NCBI RefSeq assembly: GCF_000378465.1
Contig: NZ_KB899911.1
Span: 1-64,000 of the forward strand
Reading direction: 5' to 3'
DNA length: 64,000 nucleotides
Source of the DNA: Elioraea tepidiphila DSM 17972
GTDB taxonomy: Bacteria > Pseudomonadota > Alphaproteobacteria > Acetobacterales > Acetobacteraceae
Position numbers and translations under genes: made by a program. Shown here piece by piece: positions 27,438 through 36,174 of the stretch (positions are counted from its first letter, which is position 1; each line of letters starts with the position of its first letter). The notes beneath the pieces were generated by a model. It was not told the origin of the DNA and made no database searches. It saw only the letters and a list, made by a program, of their open reading frames with translations.

Positions 27438-28571
27438 ATGGCATTGGCCGAGGAGATGCGCTTCGGTTTCGGCAGGAACTGGGCCGAGTTCGTCGACACG
27501 CGGCTCAGTGACGCGGCCATCGAGGACTCGCGCCGGCACATGGCCGGGATGCTTCGGCTCGATGATTTCCGCGGCAAGGTCTTCCTCGACATCGGCTGCG
27601 GCTCGGGCATCCATTCCCTGGCGGCCCTGCGCCTCGGTGCCGAGCATGTGATCAGCTTCGACTACGATCCCGATTCGGTGGCGACGACCAGGCGGGTGAA
27701 AAGCTTCGCGGGCGATCCGCCGAACTGGGAGGTGTTCCAGGGCTCGGTGCTCGACGCCGCCCAGATGGCGTCGCTGCCCAAGGCCGATATCGTCTATTCC
27801 TGGGGCGTGCTGCACCACACCGGCGACATGTGGACGGCCGTGCGCAATGCCGCGATCCCGCTGAAACCGGGCGGTGATTTCTACATTGCGCTTTATTCAT
27901 CCGACAACTACGTCGACCCGCCGCCCGCCTACTGGCTGGACATCAAGCGCCGGTACAATCTCGCCGGGCCCCTGCGGCGGCGGCTGATGGAATGGCAGTA
28001 CGCGGCGCGGGTGGTGCTGCTTCCGGAGCTGAAGGCGGGACGCAATCCGCTGCGCGCGATCCGCGACTACGGCCTGCGCGGCATGGCGTTCTGGACCGAT
28101 GTGCGCGACTGGCTGGGCGGCTGGCCGATGGACTTCGCGAGCCTCGCCGAGACGCAGGCGTTCTGTCGGCACGAGTTCGGCCTCACGCTCGTCAATGTGA
28201 AGGCCGGCCAGGGCTGCACCGAGTATGTCTTCGCCGATCCGGGGCTCAGCGCGCGCTGGGCCGAGATCGAGGCCACCCGCGCATTGATCCCGCTCAGCGG
28301 CCCCTTCACCCATGTGGGCGGGTGCCAGTACGCGGCCGGGCTTCCCGGCCTCGAAGCCGTGGCCGACTCGAACGAGCAGCCGCAGCGCTCGCGCCTGATG
28401 TTGTACGAGGACGGGGTGATGCTGGGCCTCGCGCACAGCGTCCATGCGCATATCGCGCGCTACGGCGGCGGACGGTTCTCGCATTGGGGCCCCACGCTCT
28501 CCTTCTCCTCCTCGGACGGGTCGGATCCAAACACCAATGGCCGAACCTACGCCTACTGCGAGCGGTTCTAG
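27438..28571 (+). CDS. SAM-dependent methyltransferase with C-terminal beta domain
   Basis: 377 residues. Residues 1-265 are a class I methyltransferase ([36 protein letters not shown]) and match the gene at 24470-25282. Residues about 290-377 are an extra domain with SRLMLYEDGVMLG, HSVHAHIARYGGGRFSHWG and SSSDGSDPNTNGRTY. I have seen this kind of segment attached to other cell-surface glycan enzymes of alphaproteobacteria, where it may bind the substrate. It starts 193 bases from the divergent asparagine synthetase and ends 3 bases before the large fusion gene, so it leads the 27.4-35.1 kb operon. Confidence 0.85.
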   Translation: MALAEEMRFGFGRNWAEFVDTRLSDAAIEDSRRHMAGMLRLDDFRGKVFLDIGCGSGIHSLAALRLGAEHVISFDYDPDSVATTRRVKSFAGDPPNWEVFQGSVLDAAQMASLPKADIVYSWGVLHHTGDMWTAVRNAAIPLKPGGDFYIALYSSDNYVDPPPAYWLDIKRRYNLAGPLRRRLMEWQYAARVVLLPELKAGRNPLRAIRDYGLRGMAFWTDVRDWLGGWPMDFASLAETQAFCRHEFGLTLVNVKAGQGCTEYVFADPGLSARWAEIEATRALIPLSGPFTHVGGCQYAAGLPGLEAVADSNEQPQRSRLMLYEDGVMLGLAHSVHAHIARYGGGRFSHWGPTLSFSSSDGSDPNTNGRTYAYCERF

Positions 28572-28574
28572 CGG

Positions 28575-31500
28575 ATGAGCGACGCCGAGGCGCTGTTCCG
28601 GCAGGTGGTCGCCGCCTACGCCGAGGAAGGGTTCCCGCACGAGATCATCGGCCAGTGGACGCTGCCGGCGACCGATGTCGCCGACCTCGTGCGCGCGATC
28701 CGCACCGAGGCGCCGCGGACGGTCCTGGAGGTCGGCACCTTCGTCGGCCTCAGCACCATGCTGATCGCGCTTGCCGGCGGCGGCCGCACGCGCGTGCTCT
28801 CCATCGACCCGAACTTCCCGATCGAGGTCGAGATGCGCGGCATGGGCTCGCGGCTCGGCTCGATCGACACGACGCGGCGGACCCAGGAGATCGCGCGTGC
28901 AGTCGCCGCACGGCTCGGCATCGCCGACCGGCTGGACTTCGTCGCGGGCGGCTTCTCCTCGGGGTCGACCTTCGCCGCGCGGCGGCAGGATCCGGATCTG
29001 CGCGTGCCGGTGGTCGGGCCGGAGGTCTGCGCCGCGCGCGGCCCGTTCGACCTCGCCTTCATCGACGGACTCCATTATGCCGACGTGGTCGCGGGCGACG
29101 TCGCGCTGGCGACCCGGCATGTCGGGCCGTCGGGCGTCGTGCTGATGCACGACTGCGTCGGCATATGGGGGACGAATGTGCGCGCGGGCATCGGCCGCTT
29201 CCTCGCCGGCGCGCCCGAGTGGCGGCTCCTCCATCCGCCCTTCGCCGATCTCTACCCCTCGATCGGGACGCTGTTCCGCCCGGCGATGCGCGCCGATCTC
29301 GCCGCGCGCCTCCGCGACGAGCCGCTGCTCGTGCCGCGCATCGCCGCGCTCAGGACCCCGCTCGCCACCGCCGTGCTGCGCCACACCGGCGCGCGGCGGA
29401 TCCTCGAACTGCACACCGGCGCGCCGGTCCTGGCCGAGGCCTTCGCCCCTCTGGTCGATATCGGCACGCTGCCGCTTCGCCCCGATCGTGCCGACGCGGC
29501 GTTCGCCCGCATCGCCGAGGCCGATCCGGCGGCGACACTCGTGGTCTCCGCCGGAGGTCCGGACACGCTCGCCGATCCGGCCTTCGCCGGACTGTTCACG
29601 ACGCTGGCCCGCGCCGGGATCCCGGCGCTGTTCCTGCGCACGCCTCCCGGCGAGATGGGCGCGGCATGCCGCTTCAGCCGGCCGCTCGCGTGCTGGGTGA
29701 CGGAGGCGGCGCGCGCGGGGCTGACGCTCCGGGAATGGCCGCCGCTCGTGCTCGCGCCGTCGACCTTCCTCTACCGCGACGCCGATCGGCAGGAGCGGGT
29801 GTCCTCGGCGCTCTGCAACATGGTGGTCGCGGCACCCGGGGCCGGCGGTGCCGCGCCGCTGCGGTGGGCCGAGGCGCTGCCCGCGATCACGCCCGAGCGC
29901 GCGGAGCTCGTTGAACAGCAGGACCTGCTGGAGGTGCACTACGCCAACGCGTTCCGCACCCTGTTCGCGGAGCGCGCGGCGGCGGCGGAGGCGCACTCCA
30001 TCCCCGAGGCGGCGGCCGTCGTGTCGGCGGCCCCGGGCGCTGCCGAGCGGTCCGAGGAGGCGTCGGCGCCGGGCGTGGCGCTGGCTTCTGCGGCGACGGA
30101 GGGGGACGGCGGGGCATCAGTCGTGGCTGGTGCGGCGGCGGAGGGGCACTCTGGCCCCGAGGCGGCGGCCGTCGTGCCGGCGGCCCCGGCCGCTGCCGAG
30201 CGGTCCGAGGAGGCGTCGGCGGCGGGCGTGGCGCCGGTCCCTCCGGCGACGGAGGGGGACGGCGGGGCATCGGTCGCGGCTGTAGCGGCGGCGGTCGCGC
30301 CGGCGGGGCGTGAGTCCGCGACCGGGGCGAGGTCGCCGTTCGAGGCGCTGCTCGACTCGGCCTTGAAGCATTGCCGCCGCACCGGCGCGCCCGCGTTCGG
30401 TGTGTTGATCGACGGTCCCGTGACCGGGGAAATCCGGGCCCATTGCCTCAGGGGCACCTCGATCGTCGCCGTCTGGACGCGCGAGGAATTCGAATCCGCC
30501 CGTTCCGACCGGGGCCAGTGCGGCAGGGAGGGAGGAAACGGCGGCATTCTCGTGCCCCCGGAGTGCCGCGGCGTCTACTTCATCGGCTCGCCGCGGCGGC
30601 TGACCCGGCCTCTGCTCGGCCAGGCCTGGCGGCACGGTCTGCACGAGTTCCGGATCCCGGTCGCCGGGCAATGGCTTCCCCTGCCGCTGCCGGTTCTGCA
30701 TCGCGCGCAGGAGCTGCGCGTGCGGTTGCACGGCGCCTTCCTGAAGCTGCGCGACGGCGTGCTCCGACAGATCGAACGACGCGTGGAACGGCGTCGGCCC
30801 GAGGCCCCCGTTCCGACCCCCGTCGTCCGGCGACTCTCCAGCATGGATGCGGCGGTGGCGGCGATGCTGGCCGGGGCGCGGCCGGGCAGCGACGCCGTGC
30901 CGGGCCGGGTCATCCTGGTCTGCGGCAATCTGGCGCCGGGCGGGGCGGAGCGGCAGGTGGCGAACACGCTGGTCGGGCTTGCCCGCGCCGGCCTGCGCGA
31001 CGTCTCCCTGCTCGCGCACGTGCTCAACAGCGGCCCCGCGCGCCACGACTTCCACCTCGGCCGGCTGATCGAGGCCGGCATCCCCGCGCGCGAGATCGAA
31101 CGGGTCGTCCGCAGCAGCTCCGATCCGGCGTTCCCGGCGGTACTGCACCAATCCGGGCGGGCGCTGCCCGAGGGCGTGGTCGTCGACATCGCCAACCTCG
31201 TCGTCGAGTTCCGCCGCGCGCGGCCCGAGGTCGTGCACGCCTGGCTGGACTGGGACTGCGTGCGCGCCGGCCTCGCCGCGGCGATCGCGGGCGTGCCGCG
31301 GATCGTGCTCTCCGGGCGCAATCTGGCACCCTACCACTTCGCGCTCTACCAGCCCTACATGGATGCGGCCTACCGTGGCCTCGCCGGACTGGCGAACGTG
31401 CACTTCCTGAACAACAGCCGTGCCGGCGCCGACGACTATGCCGACTGGATCGGCATCGCGCGCGAGCGCATCCGCGTGATCCACAACGGCATCGCGGCCG

Positions 31501-32183
31501 AGGACTGCGCGCCGCTGACCGAGACCGAACGCGCGGCCGAGCGCCTGCGCCACGGGATTCCCGCCCAGTGCGTGCTGATCGGCGGCGTGTTCCGGTTCGT
31601 CGCCGAGAAGGATCCGCTGCTCTGGCTCGATGCCGCGGCGCTGATCGCGCAGCGGCTGCCCTCGGCCCGGTTCATCCTGTTCGGCCAGGGCCAGTTGCAG
31701 GCCGAGATGCGGAACCGGGCCGCGACGGCCGGCATCGCCGAGCGCGTCACCTTCGCCGGCGTGACGGATGATCCGCTGCGCGCGATGGGGATGATGGACG
31801 TGTTCCTGCTGACGTCCTACGGCGAGGGGCTGCCGAACGTGCTGATCGAGGCCCAGGCCATGGGCACGGCCGTGGTGTGCACGCAGGCGGGCGGCGCGCC
31901 GGAGGCGGTCGCCGAGGGGATGAGCGGAACGGTCGTGCAGCAGCGGGATGCGACACGGATCGCCGAGGCCGTGCTGGCGCTGGCGGGCGACCGCGCGGCG
32001 CTGGCGCGCGCGCGCCGGGAGGGGCCGCGCTTCGTCCGGGCGCGCTTCGGCATGGCGCGCATGATCGCGGAGACGATCGAGGCCTACGGGCTCGAGATGC
32101 CGGCCGGTGCGCTGTCGCGCGACACTTCGGCGGGCCGTAGCGACCCGGCCGAACAGCCTGTGCGCGCGCTCGGCGCGGCGTGA
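28575..32183 (+). CDS. Methyltransferase - repeat linker - GT4 glycosyltransferase fusion
   Basis: 1202 residues. Residues 1-235: class I methyltransferase (EVGTFVGLSTMLIALAGGG at 52 onward, DLAFIDGLHYADVVAGD). Residues 240-450: a second, degenerate Rossmann-like part. Residues about 450-590: low-complexity Ala/Glu/Gly linker with a 51-residue tandem repeat. Residues 610-770: unknown basic domain. Residues 775-1185: GT4 glycosyltransferase (CGNLAPGGAERQVANTL, IHNGI, FRFVAEKDPLLWLDAA, and E-x7-E in EGLPNVLIE at 1084-1092). It probably adds and methylates sugars at the cytoplasmic face of the membrane before export by the adjacent Wzm/Wzt pair. I see no frameshift, so the fusion looks genuine. 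Methylation may cap chain growth (inference from known O-antigen systems). Confidence 0.85.
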   Translation: MSDAEALFRQVVAAYAEEGFPHEIIGQWTLPATDVADLVRAIRTEAPRTVLEVGTFVGLSTMLIALAGGGRTRVLSIDPNFPIEVEMRGMGSRLGSIDTTRRTQEIARAVAARLGIADRLDFVAGGFSSGSTFAARRQDPDLRVPVVGPEVCAARGPFDLAFIDGLHYADVVAGDVALATRHVGPSGVVLMHDCVGIWGTNVRAGIGRFLAGAPEWRLLHPPFADLYPSIGTLFRPAMRADLAARLRDEPLLVPRIAALRTPLATAVLRHTGARRILELHTGAPVLAEAFAPLVDIGTLPLRPDRADAAFARIAEADPAATLVVSAGGPDTLADPAFAGLFTTLARAGIPALFLRTPPGEMGAACRFSRPLACWVTEAARAGLTLREWPPLVLAPSTFLYRDADRQERVSSALCNMVVAAPGAGGAAPLRWAEALPAITPERAELVEQQDLLEVHYANAFRTLFAERAAAAEAHSIPEAAAVVSAAPGAAERSEEASAPGVALASAATEGDGGASVVAGAAAEGHSGPEAAAVVPAAPAAAERSEEASAAGVAPVPPATEGDGGASVAAVAAAVAPAGRESATGARSPFEALLDSALKHCRRTGAPAFGVLIDGPVTGEIRAHCLRGTSIVAVWTREEFESARSDRGQCGREGGNGGILVPPECRGVYFIGSPRRLTRPLLGQAWRHGLHEFRIPVAGQWLPLPLPVLHRAQELRVRLHGAFLKLRDGVLRQIERRVERRRPEAPVPTPVVRRLSSMDAAVAAMLAGARPGSDAVPGRVILVCGNLAPGGAERQVANTLVGLARAGLRDVSLLAHVLNSGPARHDFHLGRLIEAGIPAREIERVVRSSSDPAFPAVLHQSGRALPEGVVVDIANLVVEFRRARPEVVHAWLDWDCVRAGLAAAIAGVPRIVLSGRNLAPYHFALYQPYMDAAYRGLAGLANVHFLNNSRAGADDYADWIGIARERIRVIHNGIAAEDCAPLTETERAAERLRHGIPAQCVLIGGVFRFVAEKDPLLWLDAAALIAQRLPSARFILFGQGQLQAEMRNRAATAGIAERVTFAGVTDDPLRAMGMMDVFLLTSYGEGLPNVLIEAQAMGTAVVCTQAGGAPEAVAEGMSGTVVQQRDATRIAEAVLALAGDRAALARARREGPRFVRARFGMARMIAETIEAYGLEMPAGALSRDTSAGRSDPAEQPVRALGAA
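30006..30300 (+). repeat. In-frame tandem repeat, 153-bp period, about two copies
   Basis: The segment starting GAGGCGGCGGCCGTCGTG at 30006 recurs at 30159. The two copies share long identical blocks, for example the part encoding AAERSEEAS and ATEGDGGAS. The period is 51 codons, so the frame is preserved. It forms the flexible linker of the fusion protein and is a likely site of length variation between strains. Confidence 0.85.
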
Positions 32184-32250
32184 CCGGCGCGGCGGTGGTG
32201 GTGTGCGCGCGGTCCGCCGCGGCAGCGTTGGCTCGCGCGTCGCGCCGCCG

Positions 32251-33099
32251 ATGAGCGGGCTCGCTCGCAGGGCGCTCAGCCCGCCGCTGAACGCCGGCGC
32301 CCTGCTCGAGGTGGCCCGGTTCATGGGCCGCCATCGCGAGCTGATCCTGACCATGGCCGGCCGCGAGGTGCGCAACCGCTATGTCGGCAGCGCCCTTGGC
32401 TCGGCCTGGGCGGTGCTCTCGCCGCTGCTGCTGATGGGCGTCTACGTGTTCGCCTTCGCCGTCATCTTCCGTGCGCGGCTGGGCGAGGCGGAGGGCAGCG
32501 CTGCCTTCGTGGCCTATGTGCTCGCCGCGCTCGGGCCTTGGGTGGCGCTGCAGGATGCCGTCGCGCGATCGACCCAGGCCATCGTCGGCAATGCGAACCT
32601 GGTGAAGCAGATCGTGTTCCCGAGCGAGGTCCTGCCGATCAAGACCGTGTTCGGCGCGGCGCCGACGCTCGCGATCGGGCTCCTGGTCGCGGTCGGCGCG
32701 GCGCTCGCCGCCGGCCATGGCAGCCTGTTCGGCCTGCTGGTGCTGCTGCCGGCCGCACTCGTGTTCTTCACCGCGCTGCTGGTCGGGATCGCCCTGCTGC
32801 TCGCCGCCGCCGGCGTCATGCTGCGCGACCTCAAGGACGTGGTGGCGCTGCTGCTCACGGTCGGGCTGTTCCTGCATCCGATCCTCTATGCGCCGGCGGC
32901 GACGCCCCAGTGGCTCGAACTCGCCTTCCATGCGAGCCCGTTCAGCTATCCGCTCTGGTGCCTGCGCGATGCGCTGTTCTACGGCGCGATCACGCGGCCG
33001 CTCGCCTGGGTCGCCGCGGCGCTCATCGGCGCGCTCACGCTGGCGCTCGGCTGGCGGGTGTTCCGCGCGCTCAAGCCCATGTTCGGCAACGCGCTGTGA
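32251..33099 (+). CDS. ABC-2 type polysaccharide export permease (Wzm/KpsM-like)
   Basis: 282 residues with six hydrophobic segments. Typical features are RHRELILTMAGREVRNRYVG ahead of the first membrane span, SALGSAWAVLSPLLLMGVY, and FHASPFSYPLWCLRDALFY with FRALKPMFGNAL at the end. It forms the inner-membrane channel that exports a finished O-antigen or capsule-like glycan. The ATG at 32251 is preferred because it directly precedes the family N-terminus. The 3' end overlaps the ATPase start (GTGA). Confidence 0.9.
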   Translation: MSGLARRALSPPLNAGALLEVARFMGRHRELILTMAGREVRNRYVGSALGSAWAVLSPLLLMGVYVFAFAVIFRARLGEAEGSAAFVAYVLAALGPWVALQDAVARSTQAIVGNANLVKQIVFPSEVLPIKTVFGAAPTLAIGLLVAVGAALAAGHGSLFGLLVLLPAALVFFTALLVGIALLLAAAGVMLRDLKDVVALLLTVGLFLHPILYAPAATPQWLELAFHASPFSYPLWCLRDALFYGAITRPLAWVAAALIGALTLALGWRVFRALKPMFGNAL

Positions 33100-34385
33100 G
33101 CCGCCCCGCCGTCAGCATCGCCGGGCTCTGCAAGGCCTACCGGCTCTGGCCGCGGCCGCACGACCTGCTGGTCGAGGCGCTGACGGGGCGGCGCCGGCAC
33201 GCCGAGTTCGTCGCCCTGCAGGATGTCTCGCTCGACCTGGCCGCGGGCACGGTGCTCGGCGTGCTCGGCCGCAACGGCGCGGGCAAGAGCACGCTGCTGC
33301 GGATCATCGCCGGCACGCTCGATGCGACCGCCGGCAGCGTGCGGGTGGACGGGCGGATCGCCGCGATCCTGGAGCTCGGCACCGGCTTCCACCCCGACTA
33401 CACCGGCCGCGAGAACGTGCTGCTCGGCGGCATGTGCCTCGGCATGTCGCGGGCGGAGGTGAAGGCGAAACTGGACGAGATCGTCGCCTTCGCCGAACTC
33501 AAGGAGTTCATCGACCGGCCGCTGCGCACATACTCGAGCGGGATGCAGGCGCGGCTCGCCTTCGCGGTCGCGACCTCGGTCGATCCGGACGTGCTCATCA
33601 TCGACGAGGCGCTGAGCGTCGGTGATGCGCGCTTCCAGCTGAAGTCGTTCGACCGCATCCGAAGGTTCAAGAGCGAGGGGCGGACGATCCTGTTCGTCAG
33701 CCACTCGATCCAGACCGTGGTGGCGATCTGCGATCGCGCCGTGCTGCTGGAGCGCGGGCGCATCATCGCCGACGGCGAGCCCAACGAGGTGGGCAACCTC
33801 TACCACGAGCTGCTGTTCGGCAGGAACGAGCCGGCGCGCAGCGCGGTCGCATCCGAGGCGCCTTCAGAGACGTCCGGGACGGGCGAACCGAGAGCGGCGG
33901 ACGGGCGCGAGATGCGCTACGGCATCCGGTCGGTCGAGATCGCGCGGGTCGAGATCGTGGATCGGCATGGCGCGCCGGTTTGCCGGCTGCGCAGCCTGGA
34001 GCCTTACGAGATCCGCCTCGAGATCGTCGCCTTCGCGGATACTGTCCCGCTGCACTACGGCGTGCTGGTGCGCGACACCAAGGGGTTCGAGATCTTCGGC
34101 TGGGATACCGCGTCGGCCGGGCGTGCGCCGCGACCGGGGCTCGCCGCCGGCGAGCGGCGCGTCCATCGCCTGCGGTTCCGCTGCACGCTCGCCGGCGGCA
34201 CCTATTTCCTCACTGCCGCGCTCGCCCGCGAGGACGGTATCAAGGAGGATGTGCGCTTCGACGCCGTCGAGATCGTGGTCGAGCCGACGCCCGCGCTGCA
34301 CGTCTCGTCGCTCGTCAATCTCGAGCTGACGGATGTCAGCGGCGAGGCGCTGCACGGGGACGCAGGGGAACAGACATCGGGATGA
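33096..34385 (+). CDS. Polysaccharide export ABC ATPase with C-terminal glycan-binding domain (Wzt-like)
   Basis: 429 residues from a GTG at 33096 that overlaps the permease stop. Residues 1-245 are the ATPase: Walker A GRNGAGKST near 58-66, the exporter-typical LELGTGFHPDYTGRENVLL, signature YSSGMQARLAFA, Walker B VLIIDEALSVGD. After a short Ser/Glu linker, residues about 275-425 form a Wzt-C type beta-sandwich (FEIFGWDTAS, FRCTLAGGTYFLTAALA). In O-antigen systems this domain recognises the modified non-reducing end of the chain. The methylating fusion enzyme upstream may make the mark it reads. Confidence 0.92.
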   Translation: MSRPAVSIAGLCKAYRLWPRPHDLLVEALTGRRRHAEFVALQDVSLDLAAGTVLGVLGRNGAGKSTLLRIIAGTLDATAGSVRVDGRIAAILELGTGFHPDYTGRENVLLGGMCLGMSRAEVKAKLDEIVAFAELKEFIDRPLRTYSSGMQARLAFAVATSVDPDVLIIDEALSVGDARFQLKSFDRIRRFKSEGRTILFVSHSIQTVVAICDRAVLLERGRIIADGEPNEVGNLYHELLFGRNEPARSAVASEAPSETSGTGEPRAADGREMRYGIRSVEIARVEIVDRHGAPVCRLRSLEPYEIRLEIVAFADTVPLHYGVLVRDTKGFEIFGWDTASAGRAPRPGLAAGERRVHRLRFRCTLAGGTYFLTAALAREDGIKEDVRFDAVEIVVEPTPALHVSSLVNLELTDVSGEALHGDAGEQTSG

Positions 34386-35077
34386 CACCGAACGACACCG
34401 CCCGGGTCCGGCCGGGCCTGCCCAAGAAGGATCGCGTGCCGGTCCGCTCCGGCATGAGCGCCGCGTTCGTCAACACGATGCAGCTCGGCGTGGTCGACTA
34501 CCGCTACAAGGGTCGGCTCGCCGTGAAATGCCCGATGGATCTCGCGATCTATGCCGAGCTGCTGCAGGATCTGCGCCCGCGCGCCATCATGGAGTTCGGC
34601 ACCTACGAGGGCGGCAGTGCGATCTGGCTGGCAGACCAGGTGGCCGCGTTCGGCCTCGGTGCCAAGGTGTACTCCTTCGACATCCGCCCGCCCGCCGACC
34701 TCTCCTACCCGGGCGTCGAGTTCCGTTTCTGCGACACCGCGCGCATCAGCGACTCGATCGACGACGCGTTCATGCGCGCGCTGCCGCGGCCGCTGCTGAT
34801 GATCGAGGATGCCTCGCACGTCTACGGCAATGTGCTCAACACGATGGAGTTCTTCCACGCGCATGCCGTGCCCGGCGACTATCTGATCGTCGAGGACGGC
34901 ATGATCTCGATCGCCGAGGCGGAGGATCTGCACGGCTACGAGGGCGGGCCGTTCCAGGCGATCCACACCTTCCTCAAGGAGCACCCGGGGTTCTACGAGA
35001 TCGACCGCGCGCGCTGTGACCGATTCGGGCCGAACGTGACCTGGAACCCGGACGGCTACATCCGCCGGATCGCCTAG
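34382..35077 (+). CDS. CmcI/cephalosporin hydroxylase-like SAM methyltransferase
   Basis: 231 residues, ATG overlapping the Wzt stop (ATGA). Pattern EFGTYEGGSAIWLAD, VYSFDIRP, LLMIEDASHVYGN and YLIVEDGMI is that of the CmcI family, often mis-named cephalosporin hydroxylase. In polysaccharide clusters members are sugar O-methyltransferases. Last gene of the glycan operon. Its TAG stop (35075-35077) lies inside the CTAG that begins the 97-bp element, so the element has defined the end of the protein. Confidence 0.85.
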   Translation: MTPNDTARVRPGLPKKDRVPVRSGMSAAFVNTMQLGVVDYRYKGRLAVKCPMDLAIYAELLQDLRPRAIMEFGTYEGGSAIWLADQVAAFGLGAKVYSFDIRPPADLSYPGVEFRFCDTARISDSIDDAFMRALPRPLLMIEDASHVYGNVLNTMEFFHAHAVPGDYLIVEDGMISIAEAEDLHGYEGGPFQAIHTFLKEHPGFYEIDRARCDRFGPNVTWNPDGYIRRIA

Positions 35078-35170
35078 AGCAGATCGCCCACGGCTGGAAT
35101 CAGCCGTGGGCGTGAAGATGCTCGAACGCAAACCCTAGAGCGGTTTCCACTCATGTGGAAACCGCTCTAG
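35074..35170 (+). repeat. 97-bp CTAG-ended palindromic element, copy A
   Basis: Begins and ends with CTAG. Contains two perfect hairpins: CGCCCACGGCTG-GAAT-CAGCCGTGGGCG (35085-35112, 12-bp stem) and CTAGAGCGGTTTCCAC paired across TCAT (35135-35170, 16-bp stem). Between them is a conserved TGAAGATGCTCG. The reverse complement of 41074-41170 is the same element with the same length and only scattered changes, several of which keep the stems paired. The terminal CTAGs supply the TAG stops of the CmcI-like gene (plus) and of the E1 beta gene (minus). It probably also ends transcription from both sides. Confidence 0.92.
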
Positions 35171-36174
35171 CGCGGCGCTGCCGGCGCGCCGAGCGTCGCC
35201 TTCGCCGCGGCGACGATCTTTGGCGCCGTCACCTTCACCACCTCCTCCAGCGGCGGGGAGAACGGCACCGGCACGCGCGGCGCGCCCAGCCGTCGCGCCG
35301 CCTTCACCGAAGCGGGGCCGAGGCGCTCGATCGTGCGCGCGACCACCTCCGCGCCGAAGCCCCCTGCCTGCACCGCCTCGTGCACGACGAGCAGCCGTCC
35401 CGTGCGCGCGACCGAGGCCGCCACCGCCTCCTCGTCCCACGGCCAGAGCGTGCGCAGGTCGATCAGATCGACGCCGATCCCTTCGGCCGCCAGCGCATCG
35501 CAGGCCGTTTCGCAGTCAGGCAGGATCGCCGACCACGCGACCAGGGTGAGGTCGTTGCCGTTCCGCACCTCGCGCGCGCGGCCGAAGGGCAGCGGATCGA
35601 TCTCGGCCGGCACCGGGCCGGTCACGCCGAACAGGTTCTTCGGATCGAAGAACAGCACGGGGTCATCGGACCGGATCGCCGCGACCAGCAGCCCGGCCGT
35701 GTCGGCGGGCGTGGACGGTGCCGCGACCACCACGCCCGGCAGATGCGCGAACCAGGACTCCAGCGTCTGGCTGTGCTGCGCGGCCGAGTTGCGCCAGATG
35801 CCGTGCGGCATGCGCACCACCACCGCGGGCTTGGCCTGGCCGCCGAACATGTAGCGGATCTTGGCGATCTGGTTCACGAGCTCGTCCATCGCGCACATCA
35901 CGAAGTCGAAGATGCGCATCTCGATGATCGGCCGCGTGCCGACCAGCGCCGCGCCGAGCCCGGCACCCATGATCGTGCTCTCGCTGATCGGCGTCGAGAC
36001 GACGCGGTCGGGCCCGAACGCGTCGAGGAAGCCGCGGTACTGGCCGAACAGCCCGCCGCGCGCGACGTCCTCGCCGAGCACCCACACGCGCGGATCGCGC
36101 CGCATCTCCTGCAGGGCGGCGCGGCGTCCGGCCTCGACCAGCGTCAGGGTCTCGGTCGTCACGGGCGCGTCCAT
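35167..36174 (-). CDS. 2-oxo acid/acetoin dehydrogenase E1 component, beta subunit
   Basis: 335 residues. Transketolase-type E1 beta: GEDVARGGLFGQYRGF, TPISESTIMGAGLGAALVG, MPHGIWRNSAAQHSQTLESW, LFFDPKNLFGV and the C-terminal DLRTLWPWDEEAV. With the alpha subunit it decarboxylates pyruvate, acetoin or a branched 2-oxo acid using thiamine diphosphate. Its ATG overlaps the alpha stop (TGATG). No E2 or E3 gene is adjacent. Its TAG stop comes from the CTAG end of the repeat element, so the C-terminus was set by that insertion. Confidence 0.92.
   Translation of the reverse strand: MDAPVTTETLTLVEAGRRAALQEMRRDPRVWVLGEDVARGGLFGQYRGFLDAFGPDRVVSTPISESTIMGAGLGAALVGTRPIIEMRIFDFVMCAMDELVNQIAKIRYMFGGQAKPAVVVRMPHGIWRNSAAQHSQTLESWFAHLPGVVVAAPSTPADTAGLLVAAIRSDDPVLFFDPKNLFGVTGPVPAEIDPLPFGRAREVRNGNDLTLVAWSAILPDCETACDALAAEGIGVDLIDLRTLWPWDEEAVAASVARTGRLLVVHEAVQAGGFGAEVVARTIERLGPASVKAARRLGAPRVPVPFSPPLEEVVKVTAPKIVAAAKATLGAPAAPR

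Noticed and set aside
34382-35077. Cephalosporin hydroxylase (antibiotic biosynthesis)
   Set aside because: CmcI-like proteins in glycan operons are methyltransferases; no beta-lactam genes are present.
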